NCBI GenBank assembly: GCA_022614695.1
Contig: JAKEIC010000068.1
Span: 1 to 48,333, forward strand
Source: Planctomycetales bacterium
GTDB lineage: Bacteria; Planctomycetota; JAKEIC01
Length of the DNA stretch: 48,333 nucleotides
Direction: 5' to 3'
In this document: positions 39,930-48,304 of the stretch, one piece after another
How positions within the stretch are numbered: position 1 is the first letter of the stretch
How the letters are laid out: each line of letters opens with the position of its first letter
Translations under genes and position numbers: made by a program
The notes under the pieces: generated by a model
The model's input: only the letters and a program-made list of their open reading frames with translations
What the model was told of the DNA's origin: nothing
Databases searched by the model: none

Positions 39930-42068
39930 TGCGATCCCCACGAGTCGCCCCGCGTCCTCGAAGCGCTCGGCGAGGGCGGCGCGGAGCGCGGCGAGGGGGG
40001 GGGACGCGAGCGCGGGGTCGGCGGCGACGAGCCCCGCGGCGTCGTCGCGGGCCTCGAGCAGGAGGCGGGAGTCCTCGGGGAGGCGCGCCACGCGCAGCTC
40101 CGGCATCCCGCTCTGCCGCACGCCGAACATCTCGCCCGGGCCGCGGAGCCGGAGGTCCTCCTCCGCGATCCGGAACCCGTCCGATGTCCCGACGAGCGTC
40201 CGGAGCCTCTCCTCGGCCTCGGGGGTGCCCGGGTCGGCCACGAGGAGGCAGGTCCCCGGCGCGCCGCCGCGGCCCACGCGGCCCCGGAGCTGGTGGAGCT
40301 GCGCGAGGCCGAACCGGTCCGCGTTCTCGACGACGAGGAGGGTCGCCGCCGGCACGTCCACGCCCACCTCGACCACGGTCGTCGCGGCGAGCACGCGGAC
40401 GCGGCCGCCCCGGAACTCCTCCATGACGCCCTCGCGCGCCGCGCGGGAGAGCCGCCCGTGGAGGAGCCCGACGGGGACGCCCGGGCCGAGCCTCCCCCGC
40501 AGCTCCGCGGCGAGCCTCTCGGCCGAGGCGACGTCCTCCCGCGTCCACGGGTCCGCCTCGTCCCCGACGCGGGGGGCCACCACGTAGGCCTGGCCGCCGG
40601 CCGCGACCGTCCCGCGGATCGCGCGGTCGGCTTCCGCCCGCCGCGAGCCCCGGAGCCAGCGGGTCTCGACCCCCGCCCGGCCCGGGGGGAACCCCCGCAG
40701 CGTCGAGACGTCCAGGTCCCCGAAGAGCGTGAGGGCGAGCGTCCGGGGGATCGGCGTCGCGGTCATCACGAGCACGTCGGGTCGGACCCCCTTCGCGACG
40801 GCCCCGGCCTTCTGGCGCACGCCGAACCGTTGCTGCTCGTCCACGACGAGCAGGGCGAGGCGACCGAAGCGCACGTCCTCGGTGAGCAGGGCGTGCGTCG
40901 CGACCGCGATCTGCGCCTCGCCCGAGGCGATCCGCTTGAGCGCCTCCGCCCGCGCCTTCTTGCTCCTTCCCCCCTCGAGGAGCTCGATCCGAACCCGCGA
41001 GCCCCGGAGCATCTCCGAGAGGGTGCGGTGGTGTTGCTCGGCGAGGACCTCGGTCGGGGCCAGCAGCGCCGCCTGCGCCCCGTTGCCGACCGCGGCGAGC
41101 ATCGCCCAGGCCGCCACGAGGGTCTTGCCGGAGCCCACGTCGCCCTGGAGCAGCCGGTTCATGGGCTGGAGCGCCTCGAGGTCCCGGCGGATCTCGGCGA
41201 GCACCTCCTCCTGGCCGGGGGTGAGCGGGAAGCGGAGCCGCCGCCGGATCCGGGCGTCCAGCTCCGGACTGATCCGGAGCGGGACCGCCTTCCTCTCGAT
41301 GCGGGCGGCCCGGCGGCGCAGCGCCAGGACGACCTGCATGAGGAGCAGTTCCTCGTAGGCGAGCCGCTCGCGGCCGGCGGCCGGCTCCCCGAGGGAGGCG
41401 GGCGCGTGGACCGCACGCAGGGCCTCCGCGAGGGGCGCGAGACCGCGGCGCCGGCGGAGCCCCTCGGGCAGCGGGTCGGGGAGCGCCCCCGCCGCCGCGA
41501 GCGCCGTGCGCGCGAGTCGCCGCAGGAGCTGGGGGGGGAGCCCCTCGGTCCCCGGGTAGACCGGGAGGATCCGGCCCGTCTCGGCCGCCTCGGCCTCGGC
41601 CTCCTCGGGGGTCTCCACGGTCGGATGGACGAGCTGGGGCTCCCCGCGGAAGGGCTTCACCGGCCCGGCGCAGACGACGGTCCGCCCGGGGACGCACACG
41701 CGAGGGGCCCGGAGCCGCGCCCCGAACCAGACGGCCCGGAGCGACCCGGTCGCGTCGCCGAGCACGGCCTCGAACGCGATCCGGCCGGGCCCGCGGCCCG
41801 CCGCGAGCACGCGTCCGCGGACCGTGACCGTCTCTCCGGGACGGACCTCGCCGAGAGGCACGGTCCTCGAGAGGTCGGCGTACCGGTGGGGAAGGTGGTG
41901 CAGCAGGTCCCGGCAGGTCCGGAGCCCGAGCTTCCGGAGCTTCTCGGCGCGCGCGGGGCCGACGCCCCGGAAGTACCGGATCTCGGTCGCGGGCGAGAGC
42001 CCGGCCGGGGCCCCCTCCCCCGGGAACCGGGGCGGGGGGGGACGGAGGACGTCCCGCTCCCGGATCAT
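39927..42068 (-). CDS. recG: ATP-dependent DNA helicase RecG
   Basis: RecG remodels stalled replication forks and Holliday junctions. The 713 residues include a wedge/OB domain (IRYFRGVGPARAEKLRKLGLRTCRDLLHHLPHRYADLS; VTVRGRVLAAGRGPGRIAFEAVLGDATGSLRAVWF) and the helicase core with Walker A GDVGSGKT, Walker B box DEQQRFGV (the usual DEQH is DEQQ), TATPIPRTLALTLFGDLDVS, and TTVVEVGVDVPAATLLVVENADRFGLAQLHQLRGRVGRG. Start is ATG at 42068 (MIRERDVL); longer frames upstream run into the divergent promoter. A GCTCCC/GGGAGC hairpin lies 5 bases before the start. Confidence 0.96.
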   Translation of the reverse strand: MIRERDVLRPPPPRFPGEGAPAGLSPATEIRYFRGVGPARAEKLRKLGLRTCRDLLHHLPHRYADLSRTVPLGEVRPGETVTVRGRVLAAGRGPGRIAFEAVLGDATGSLRAVWFGARLRAPRVCVPGRTVVCAGPVKPFRGEPQLVHPTVETPEEAEAEAAETGRILPVYPGTEGLPPQLLRRLARTALAAAGALPDPLPEGLRRRRGLAPLAEALRAVHAPASLGEPAAGRERLAYEELLLMQVVLALRRRAARIERKAVPLRISPELDARIRRRLRFPLTPGQEEVLAEIRRDLEALQPMNRLLQGDVGSGKTLVAAWAMLAAVGNGAQAALLAPTEVLAEQHHRTLSEMLRGSRVRIELLEGGRSKKARAEALKRIASGEAQIAVATHALLTEDVRFGRLALLVVDEQQRFGVRQKAGAVAKGVRPDVLVMTATPIPRTLALTLFGDLDVSTLRGFPPGRAGVETRWLRGSRRAEADRAIRGTVAAGGQAYVVAPRVGDEADPWTREDVASAERLAAELRGRLGPGVPVGLLHGRLSRAAREGVMEEFRGGRVRVLAATTVVEVGVDVPAATLLVVENADRFGLAQLHQLRGRVGRGGAPGTCLLVADPGTPEAEERLRTLVGTSDGFRIAEEDLRLRGPGEMFGVRQSGMPELRVARLPEDSRLLLEARDDAAGLVAADPALASPPLAALRAALAERFEDAGRLVGIA

Positions 42069-42130
42069 GGGCCGCTCCCGCGGGGAGCGCGAGGGGCGGA
42101 GCGCCTCGTTCCGCCCGAGCCCCCCCTCCC

Positions 42131-42159
42131 TTGACGGGTAGGAGTCGGAAGGGCATAAG
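42131..42159 (+). promoter_or_regulatory. Promoter of the second STAS gene
   Basis: TTGACG (42131-42136) is followed after 17 bases by CATAAG (42154-42159). The leader would be about 67 nt to the GTG at 42233 and holds purine-rich GGGGAGGAAGGG near 42205. Confidence 0.5.
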
Positions 42160-42232
42160 AAGGGTCTCTCCGGCAACGGCGCTCGCGGAGGGCGCAGGCC
42201 GCCCGGGGAGGAAGGGACGTCAGGGTTCCACG

Positions 42233-42592
42233 GTGCAGATCCGGCTGCGGCGCGCCGGCGACGTCCATGTCCTCGCGCTCTGCGGGCGCGTGACGATCGA
42301 GGACGTGGACGAGCTCGACGCCTACCTCCGGGACCTGGTCTCCACGCGCGGCGTCCGCCGCGCGGCGCTCGACCTCTCCGAGGTGACCCACATCGTCTCC
42401 GCCACCGTCGGGAGCCTCATCGGCTTCCGCGAGCGCCTGGTCGAGGCGGGGGGCGCCGCGTGCCTCGTGGCGCCGAACCGGGCGATCGAGCGGATCTCGC
42501 GCATGATGGACTTGGGGCGGTTCTTCGAGACCCACGCGGATGCCGAAACCGCCATCCGGGCCCTCGCGGGCGGGCATCCTCAGCCGGCGTAG
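42233..42592 (+). CDS. STAS-domain protein, second copy
   Basis: The product is 119 residues from GTG. The fold is visible in VQIRLRRAGDVHVLALCGRVTIEDVDELDAYLRDLV, RRAALDLSEVTHIVSATVGSLIGF, and CLVAPNRAIERISRMMDLGRFF. The usual D-S-S-G loop is VSATVGS, so the site for regulatory phosphorylation is altered though Ser and Thr remain. Codons before the GTG overlap the predicted -35, which argues against an upstream start. It is unrelated in position to any anti-sigma kinase. Confidence 0.82.
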   Translation: MQIRLRRAGDVHVLALCGRVTIEDVDELDAYLRDLVSTRGVRRAALDLSEVTHIVSATVGSLIGFRERLVEAGGAACLVAPNRAIERISRMMDLGRFFETHADAETAIRALAGGHPQPA

Positions 42593-42626
42593 CGATCCGA
42601 CGCGGCGAGGGGCCAGGGCCCGCACT

Positions 42627-44030
42627 TCACCGCCCCGCACGGCGGACCTTGGGACCCGCCGGCGTGTCCTCGACGGCCCACCCGCGCGCCGCGAGGTCCT
42701 TCCGGATGCGGTCGGAGGCGGCGAAGTCGCGGCGCTTGCGAGCCGTCTCTCGCTCCAGGACGAGCGCCGATACGTCGGCGGGAGTCGCCTCCTCCCCCGG
42801 CACCGCGAAGCAACCGAAGATCCCGTCGGCGTGCGCGAACGCGGCCTCGGCGGCGTCGGCGTCCGCGCGGGCGAGCTCCCCCCGGCCAAGCAGGCGGTTC
42901 ATCTCGGTCTTGAGCTCGTGGAGCGCGGCGAGCGCCGCCGACACGTTCAGGTCGTCGTCGAGCGCCTCGTCGAGCCGGGAGCGGGCGGCCGCGGCCGCGG
43001 ACGTCCCGGGGCCCGTTCCCTCCCCGGTCGCCTCCCGGAGCCGTTTCCTGAGGGCGACGAGGTCGGCCCGCGCGCGCGCGGCCGCCACGAGGCCCTCCTC
43101 GGAGAAGACGATCGGATCGCGGTAGCGGACCGAGAGCGCCCAGTAGCGGAAGTCCTCCGGCGCGAGCCCGAGGGTCCGCACCGCGTCGAGCGTCCGCACG
43201 TTCCCGAGGCTCTTGCTCATCTTCACGGCCTCGAGGTTCACGAACCCCGTGTGGACGAAGTGGCGGACGAAGGGCTTCCCCGTCGCGCCCTCCGACTGCG
43301 CGATCTCGTTCTCGTGGTGGGGAAAGACGAGGTCCACGCCGCCCATGTGGACGTCGAGGGTCTCCCCGAGGTAGTGCCTGGACATCGCCGAGCACTCGAG
43401 GTGCCAGCCGGGGCGCCCCCGCCCGAAGGGGGCGTCCCACGCGACGTCGCCGTCGTCCGGGGTCCAGGCCTTCCAGAGCACGAAGTCGCGCGCCTCCTCC
43501 TTCGAGTAGTGGTCGTGCGAGACGCGGGCCCCGGCCTTCAAGCCCGAGGTCGGCAGGCGCGAGAGCTTCCCGTAACCCGGGAGCGTCGCGATACGGAAGT
43601 AGACGGACCCGTCCGCCTCGTAGGTGTGGCCGCGCGCCTCGAGGCTCCGGACGAGCGCGACCATGTCCGGGATGTGCTCGGTCGCGCGCGGCATCACGGC
43701 GGGGCGGACGACGCGGAGGGCGTCGAGGTCCGCGAGGAACTCGGCGAGGTGGCGGTCGGTGACCTCGCGGAGCGGGACGCCGCGGCGGCGCGCCTCGTCG
43801 AGGGTGCGATCGTCCACGTCGGTCACGTTCATCACGTGGACGACGTCGGCTCCCCGAGCCCGGAGGGTTCGCGCGACGAGGTCGTAGGCGAGGAAGGTGC
43901 GCAGGTTCCCGATGTGGACCCGCGCGTAGACCGTGGGGCCGCACGTGTAGAGGCCGACCTTCGGCGGGGCGAGCGGGGCGAGCGGCTCCACCTGCCGCGT
44001 GAGGGTGTTCGTGAGGCGGGGGAGGTTCAT
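42627..44030 (-). CDS. cysS: Cysteinyl-tRNA synthetase
   Basis: The enzyme attaches cysteine to its tRNA. The 467 residues start MNLPRLTNTLTRQVEPLAPLAPPKVGLYTCGPTVYARVHIGN, holding the HIGH-type motif HIGN and the first zinc cysteine. GWHLECSAMSRHYLG, DLVFPHHENEIAQSEG and KMSKSLGN (KMSKS loop) complete the class I active site and zinc site. The C-terminal helical anticodon-binding domain ends in KDLAARGWAVEDTPAGPKVRR. It overlaps ispF (ATGA), a common neighbour. Confidence 0.97.
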   Translation of the reverse strand: MNLPRLTNTLTRQVEPLAPLAPPKVGLYTCGPTVYARVHIGNLRTFLAYDLVARTLRARGADVVHVMNVTDVDDRTLDEARRRGVPLREVTDRHLAEFLADLDALRVVRPAVMPRATEHIPDMVALVRSLEARGHTYEADGSVYFRIATLPGYGKLSRLPTSGLKAGARVSHDHYSKEEARDFVLWKAWTPDDGDVAWDAPFGRGRPGWHLECSAMSRHYLGETLDVHMGGVDLVFPHHENEIAQSEGATGKPFVRHFVHTGFVNLEAVKMSKSLGNVRTLDAVRTLGLAPEDFRYWALSVRYRDPIVFSEEGLVAAARARADLVALRKRLREATGEGTGPGTSAAAAARSRLDEALDDDLNVSAALAALHELKTEMNRLLGRGELARADADAAEAAFAHADGIFGCFAVPGEEATPADVSALVLERETARKRRDFAASDRIRKDLAARGWAVEDTPAGPKVRRAGR

Positions 44031-44599
44031 CGGCGGCGCTGCCGGAGCCGTGTGAGATCCCGGACCCGGCCCCGGGTCCTGACGGCGGCGGCGCGGACGT
44101 TCTTCCCGGCGCGAGGCGCCAGGAGCACGACCACCTGGGCAAGGACGGAGCCCGCGCCGGCCGGGAGCCCCTGCCATGACTTGGCCTTCACGCTCACGGA
44201 GTCGAGCGGGACCCCCAGGATCCCCGCGATCCTCCCGCGGATGGCGTCCCGGTGGGGACCGAGGCGGGGCTTCTCGGCGGTGACGACCGCGTCCACGTTG
44301 GCGACCCCGAGCCCCCGGGCCGCGACGGACCCGAGGGCGGCCGAGACGAACTCGGCCGAGTCGCGGCCGGCGTTCGCCGCGTCCGCATCCGGGAAATGGG
44401 TCCCCAGGTCGCCGTCGGCGATGGCGCCGTACAGGGCGTCGGCGAGCGCGTGCAGCAGCGGGTCCCCGTCGCTGTGGCCCCGGGGCCCCTCGTCGCACGG
44501 GATCGCGACGCCGCCGATCCGGCATGGGATCCCCGGCGCGAGCGGGTGGGCGTCCCACCCGATCCCGACCCGGCCCTCGTTCGCACGCCGTCTCGGCAC
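44027..44599 (-). CDS. ispF: 2-C-methyl-D-erythritol 2,4-cyclodiphosphate synthase
   Basis: IspF makes the cyclic diphosphate intermediate of the non-mevalonate isoprenoid route. The 190 residues have the metal-binding DAH (RVGIGWDAHPL) and H of RGHSDGDPLLHALADALYGAIADGDLGTHFPD, and DAVVTAEKPRLGPH. The GTG start is 9 bases after a predicted -10. About 25 extra basic residues at the C-terminus (KNVRAAAVRTRGRVRDL...) exceed the normal 157-160. The IspD partner gene is not in this window. Confidence 0.93.
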   Translation of the reverse strand: MPRRRANEGRVGIGWDAHPLAPGIPCRIGGVAIPCDEGPRGHSDGDPLLHALADALYGAIADGDLGTHFPDADAANAGRDSAEFVSAALGSVAARGLGVANVDAVVTAEKPRLGPHRDAIRGRIAGILGVPLDSVSVKAKSWQGLPAGAGSVLAQVVVLLAPRAGKNVRAAAVRTRGRVRDLTRLRQRRR

Positions 44600-44608
44600 G
44601 GGGGCGAG

Positions 44609-44637
44609 AGGGTAGGGATCGCCCCCCGGAGCGTCAA
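44609..44637 (-). promoter_or_regulatory. Promoter of ispF-cysS, leaderless type
   Basis: On the minus strand TTGACG (44632-44637, overlapping the upstream stop codon) is followed after 17 bases by TACCCT (44609-44614), which ends 9 bases before the ispF GTG. Confidence 0.45.
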
Positions 44638-46271
44638 CCGCCGGCCGCCGGCAGCTCGACGACGACCTCCGCCGGGAAGAAGCGGCGCGCGTCAGCCTCC
44701 GCCGCATAGCGCGCAAGGGCGCGGCGGAGGTCCGGCGCGGGCTTCCCCCGGAACCGCTCCGTCCCGTTCACGCGGACCACGACCTCGGCCGAGAAATCCA
44801 GCGCCTCGGGCGAGAGGAGCAGGCGGAACCGGCGCACGCCCCGGGAGACGACCTCCACGGCGTTCCCCTCGCGACGGGCGGAGATCCTCGCCGTCCGGAG
44901 GGCGCGGGCGTAGACGGCCGCAGGCTTGTCCGTCGGGACGGCACCCGAGGACTCGCGCGGCGCCTTCTCCCCCTCGCGACGGATGGAGACAGAGATCGGC
45001 TGGCCCGCGCGCTTCTCGAGGAGGAGCCTCCGCAGGTCCGTGAGCCCGCCGACGGGCTTCCCGTCGAGGGTGACGATCGCGTCGCCCGGGCGGACCCCGA
45101 GCGCCTCGGCGATCGAGCCGGCGTTCACCGCCGTCACCCGGACGCCCGGCCCCGCGAAGGCCTGGTCCACGGTGATCCCGAGGAGGACACGGCCCGTCGC
45201 GATCTCGACGTTCCGGTCGGGCTCCTCCGGGGCGTCGCCGGCCGCCGCCCCCAGCTCCTCGACCTCGAGCCAGTGGCGGCGCCCGGTCTCGACGTGGGCG
45301 GCCCTCCAGGAGACCTCGCGGGCGTGCGGCTCGCGCCGGGCTTCCAGGACGAACTTCGCGAACTCCTCCTCGTGCGGCTGGAAGTAGGCGGGCGAGTGGC
45401 CGCCCTCGGGGTGGACGAGGCGCCGGAGCGGCGACCCGAGCGCGATCGCGGCGTCGAGGTGGGGGAGGAGGGTGGTGAGGGGGAAGTCCGTGTCGTCCTG
45501 GGTGTGCGCGACGAAGAGCGGGGTCGCCCGGAGGTTCTCGAGGTAGAGCTGGCGGGAGGAGCCCTGGGAGGCGATGGCGGGATGGCCGTTCATCGGGATG
45601 AACCCCGCGAAGGGGTCGGGGGCCGCGAGCGCCAGGTACCAGCAACCCGATCCTCCGTGCGAGAAGCCCGCCGCGAGGACCCGGTCGTCGTCCACCGGAG
45701 CGCGGCGCTTGGCGTCCCGGACCGCCGCCCGGACATGGGCGGCGCCGGCGTCCGTCCACCACGCGCAGTCGGCGCGGGCGAGCGGCACGGCGAGGACGAT
45801 CCCGTGCCGATCGGCGGAGGCGGTCCACATCTCCCCATACGACTTCCCCTCCCCCTCCGAGGGGAAGTCGTTCCGCGAGATCCCGCCGTGGAGGTACACG
45901 AGGAGGGGCGCGGGCTTTCGGTCCCGGGCGACGGCCGCGGGCACGTAGAGGAGGTAGGGGCGGGAAGCGCCGCGCTCGTCCGTGGCCAGGGTGGCCGTCC
46001 ACCCGGCCGCCGTCTTCGGAGACGGGAGACTCCGCAGCGCGCGCCCGATCTCCTCCACGGAGGGCCGGAGCGCGAGCGCCGCCTCGACGGCCGCCCCCCG
46101 CGGCCCGATCTCGTCGAGGGGCCGGGCCGGGTCGTCCGGGACGCTCTGGCGCAGCGCCGCGAGCCCCCGCTCGAGCTTCCCCGCGCCGGGGGCCTTCTCC
46201 TGCGCCGCCGCCGCCGCCGCGAGGGCCGCCGCGAAGGTCACCGCCGCGAGGAGTTTCGCCCTTCCGCCCAT
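44634..46271 (-). CDS. Secreted alpha/beta hydrolase (esterase-like) with PDZ domain
   Basis: The product is 545 residues with a Sec signal (KLLAAVTFAAALAAAAAAQ). A roughly 220-residue alpha/beta-hydrolase domain has KPAPLLVYLHGGISRNDF (oxyanion region), the nucleophile elbow GFSHGGSG, AHTQDDTDFPL with a candidate acid and HPEGGHSPAYF with the catalytic His. A PDZ domain follows (RVTAVNAGSIAEALGVRPGDAIVTLDGKPVGGLTDLRRLLLEKRAGQPISVSIRREG), and a C-terminal beta-rich domain of about 100 residues. It resembles secreted polyhydroxyalkanoate-depolymerase/feruloyl-esterase-like hydrolases. Substrate unknown. The PDZ may direct it to a partner. Confidence 0.85.
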   Translation of the reverse strand: MGGRAKLLAAVTFAAALAAAAAAQEKAPGAGKLERGLAALRQSVPDDPARPLDEIGPRGAAVEAALALRPSVEEIGRALRSLPSPKTAAGWTATLATDERGASRPYLLYVPAAVARDRKPAPLLVYLHGGISRNDFPSEGEGKSYGEMWTASADRHGIVLAVPLARADCAWWTDAGAAHVRAAVRDAKRRAPVDDDRVLAAGFSHGGSGCWYLALAAPDPFAGFIPMNGHPAIASQGSSRQLYLENLRATPLFVAHTQDDTDFPLTTLLPHLDAAIALGSPLRRLVHPEGGHSPAYFQPHEEEFAKFVLEARREPHAREVSWRAAHVETGRRHWLEVEELGAAAGDAPEEPDRNVEIATGRVLLGITVDQAFAGPGVRVTAVNAGSIAEALGVRPGDAIVTLDGKPVGGLTDLRRLLLEKRAGQPISVSIRREGEKAPRESSGAVPTDKPAAVYARALRTARISARREGNAVEVVSRGVRRFRLLLSPEALDFSAEVVVRVNGTERFRGKPAPDLRRALARYAAEADARRFFPAEVVVELPAAGG

Positions 46272-46281
46272 CCGGAACGGG

Positions 46282-46311
46282 AAGTTAGCCCCCCGAGTCG
46301 GCGGCGGTCAA
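46282..46311 (-). promoter_or_regulatory. Promoter of the esterase-PDZ gene, leaderless type
   Basis: On the minus strand TTGACC (46306-46311) is followed after 18 bases by TAACTT (46282-46287), which ends 10 bases before the ATG. The -10 is a weak match. Confidence 0.4.
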
Positions 46312-46350
46312 TCGCCCCGCCACACCGGAGCGCGAGGAGTCGCGCCGGGC

Positions 46351-46464
46351 GCGCGAAGCGCGGCGAGCGGGGGCGAGCGGAGCGAGCAACTGGGGGGAGG
46401 CGAGTCCCCGAGTCTCCCCCCACCGAAGTGAGCCGTTGTTTCCCGGCGTCACCTGGGTTACGGC
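46351..46464 (-). repeat. Dispersed repeat, copy B, downstream of the large porin-like gene
   Basis: This is the second copy of the element at 36485-36601: core 46351-46402 and shared end ACCTGGGTTACGGC at 46451-46464, one base from the TAG stop (46466-46468) of the outer-membrane protein gene. The hairpin is GGGGGGAG (46392-46399) / CTCCCCCC (46414-46421) with a 14-base loop, so the stem is kept with different bases from copy A. Confidence 0.65.
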
Positions 46465-46465
46465 G

Positions 46466-48202
46466 CTAGAATTTAAACTTCACGTCCGCGATTACGAGCT
46501 GCGCGTTGTCGCCGGTCCGGTTGGGCGCCGAATCCGCCGGGGGTCCGCCCGCCTGGGCGGCGCGAGCCCTCGTCGCGCTGTCGAAGAAGTTCGAGTCGAA
46601 GAGGAAGGCGAGCGCCACGCCGATCTCGACGTTCGGGATCGGATACCAGCGGAGCCGCAGGTCAATCTCGTTCCCGAGCCGCTGCCCGATGGGGTTGGGA
46701 TTGGAGGGCGACTGGCCCCCGACCGTCCCGAACGGCGGCCGGTTCAGACGGTACATCCCGTAGAAGATGGAGCACGAGAAGAGGTCGGCCGTGATGCCGC
46801 CCTCCCACTTGATGGCCCAGTAGTTCGTGTCCACGTCGAGCCCGTGCTCGGCGCCCTCGAGGATGAGCGCGGAGTCCACGCTCTCGAACGAGACATAGTC
46901 CTCGTTGGCCTGGTAGGGGTTCCCGGCGTCACCCGAGAGGTACCAGTAGGAGCAGTCGAGGAAGAAGACGTTGCCGGAGGTCTGCTCGGTGAGCCCCAGC
47001 AGCGAGAGCGGGATCTCGAAGCGTCCGCCGGCGTACCAGGCGTAGGACTTCTGCTGCGTGTCGTGGAAGCCGAAGGGCCGCGACCGCTCGGTGTACTGGC
47101 CGAGCTGCCCCACGAACTCCCCGTACGCCTCGAAGTAGTCGGAGACGATCCAGAGGTCCGCGCTCGCGCCGAACGACTGGACGAAGGCATCCGTGTGGGC
47201 CGAGAGCACGGCGTAGAGGACCTGGAACCGGCTCATGCCGCTGCGGGAGCCGGTCGGGAGCTTGAAGCGCGTCTCGATGGCCCCGCCGAAGAGCTGGGTG
47301 TCCTTCCGCGCGGTTCCGGTCTCGAGGGTGCTGCCGGCGAAGCCCCGGAGCCAGAAGACCCGGTCCCAGACCTCGATGTTCGCGCGGAGCCCCCCGAAGT
47401 CGCTCGTCTTGGACTGGCCGACGAGGTTGTTGTACCAGGCGTTCCCGCCGAGGTAGGGGTTCCAGCCCCAGTCCGACTGGCCGGGGTCGGGGTCGGCGAT
47501 CCCGCCGTAGAGGGGGGAGCCGATCGTCACGCCGGGGGGCGGGAAGCCCACGGTCCCGAGACCGGTCCGCGGGGTCCCCGACACCGAGGTCGGGACCCCG
47601 GTCGCGACGATCGTGTCGTCCACGGGACCGAGGATCGGCCCCTTCGCCTGCGTCACGAAGGCCGCCGTGTGGACGGCGCCCGTGAAGGGGTTCTCGGAGC
47701 GCGCCGTGTCGAGGAAAAAGGCCCCGTGCCCCCGGCCGGGGCGTAGCTCCTCGCGGAGGTCCTGGAGGCCGAGCCGGAAGTCCGTGCCCTTGAAGAGGAA
47801 GTCCGAGGCCGAGACGTAGGCCTGGCCGAACTTCAGCGCCTGGCCGTTCGTGTCGCCGAGGCGGTGCGACTCGCCCGCGAAGGCGTCGCGGACCGTTTCG
47901 ATCTCGACGTAGGCGCCCCAGAGGTCGCGGAGCTGGAACTCGACGAAGACCGTTGTGAAGAGGTTCATGTAGGTCTCGGGCTCGGGACGGACGCGGGTCA
48001 CGCCGTTCGGGACCTTGTTGCGGGGGAAGAGCGCGTCGAAGAACGCGTCGCGCCAGACGTACTCGATGTTCATCTCGCCGCCGACGAACGCCTTGACGGC
48101 GCCGCCCTCGCGGGTGCCGGCCTCGCCGGCCATCGCCGCCGGGGCCGCCGCTCCGAGCACCGCCGTGACCGCCAGGATCCCGCCGAACAGAGTCCGCGCC
48201 AT
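46466..48202 (-). CDS. Large outer-membrane beta-barrel protein (porin-like)
   Basis: The product is 578 residues with a Sec signal (MARTLFGGILAVTAVLGAAAPAAMA). Many aromatic-rich amphipathic strands follow (GEMNIEYVWRDAFFDALF, YMNLFTTVFVEFQLRDLWGAYVEIETV, FGQAYVSASDFLFKGTDFRLGLQDLREELRPGRG, YDYWAIK-like and FYGMYRLNRPPFGTV, EIDLRLRWYPIPNVEIGVALAFLFDSNFF), and it ends QLVIADVKFKF with the terminal Phe that directs barrel insertion by BamA. It resembles alginate-export or porin-type proteins (DUF1302-like style) but no exact family could be named. It has a strong promoter and a structured leader. Confidence 0.85.
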   Translation of the reverse strand: MARTLFGGILAVTAVLGAAAPAAMAGEAGTREGGAVKAFVGGEMNIEYVWRDAFFDALFPRNKVPNGVTRVRPEPETYMNLFTTVFVEFQLRDLWGAYVEIETVRDAFAGESHRLGDTNGQALKFGQAYVSASDFLFKGTDFRLGLQDLREELRPGRGHGAFFLDTARSENPFTGAVHTAAFVTQAKGPILGPVDDTIVATGVPTSVSGTPRTGLGTVGFPPPGVTIGSPLYGGIADPDPGQSDWGWNPYLGGNAWYNNLVGQSKTSDFGGLRANIEVWDRVFWLRGFAGSTLETGTARKDTQLFGGAIETRFKLPTGSRSGMSRFQVLYAVLSAHTDAFVQSFGASADLWIVSDYFEAYGEFVGQLGQYTERSRPFGFHDTQQKSYAWYAGGRFEIPLSLLGLTEQTSGNVFFLDCSYWYLSGDAGNPYQANEDYVSFESVDSALILEGAEHGLDVDTNYWAIKWEGGITADLFSCSIFYGMYRLNRPPFGTVGGQSPSNPNPIGQRLGNEIDLRLRWYPIPNVEIGVALAFLFDSNFFDSATRARAAQAGGPPADSAPNRTGDNAQLVIADVKFKF

Positions 48203-48298
48203 CTGTCCCCCCTCCTTCAGGCCCCCCGACAGGTCGGGGCGTCAGGCCTTCGCCCCCCCCGCCCATCGTATGCTTGACGAATCAAGCTTTACGAAAGC
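48203..48298 (-). promoter_or_regulatory. Structured 5' leader of the large outer-membrane protein gene
   Basis: From the predicted start near 48298 the leader folds into GCUUU-CGU-AAAGC (48286-48298), then GCUUGA-UUCG-UCAAGC (48272-48287, sharing two bases with the first), and later CCCCGAC-CU-GUCGGGG (48224-48239) just upstream of the GAAGGAGGGGGG ribosome site. The UUCG tetraloop hairpin at the 5' end could stabilise the mRNA; the third stem could affect ribosome access. Confidence 0.45.
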
Positions 48299-48304
48299 CC
48301 CTAC

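Noticed and set aside
42074..42088. GCTCCC/GGGAGC hairpin just before recG as an operator
   Set aside because: A 6-bp GC stem with a 3-base loop is common by chance at this base composition; no second site or regulator supports it.
48224..48239. CCCCGAC/GTCGGGG hairpin as a terminator
   Set aside because: It lies between a promoter and a ribosome site, has a two-base loop and no T-run; it is better read as leader structure.
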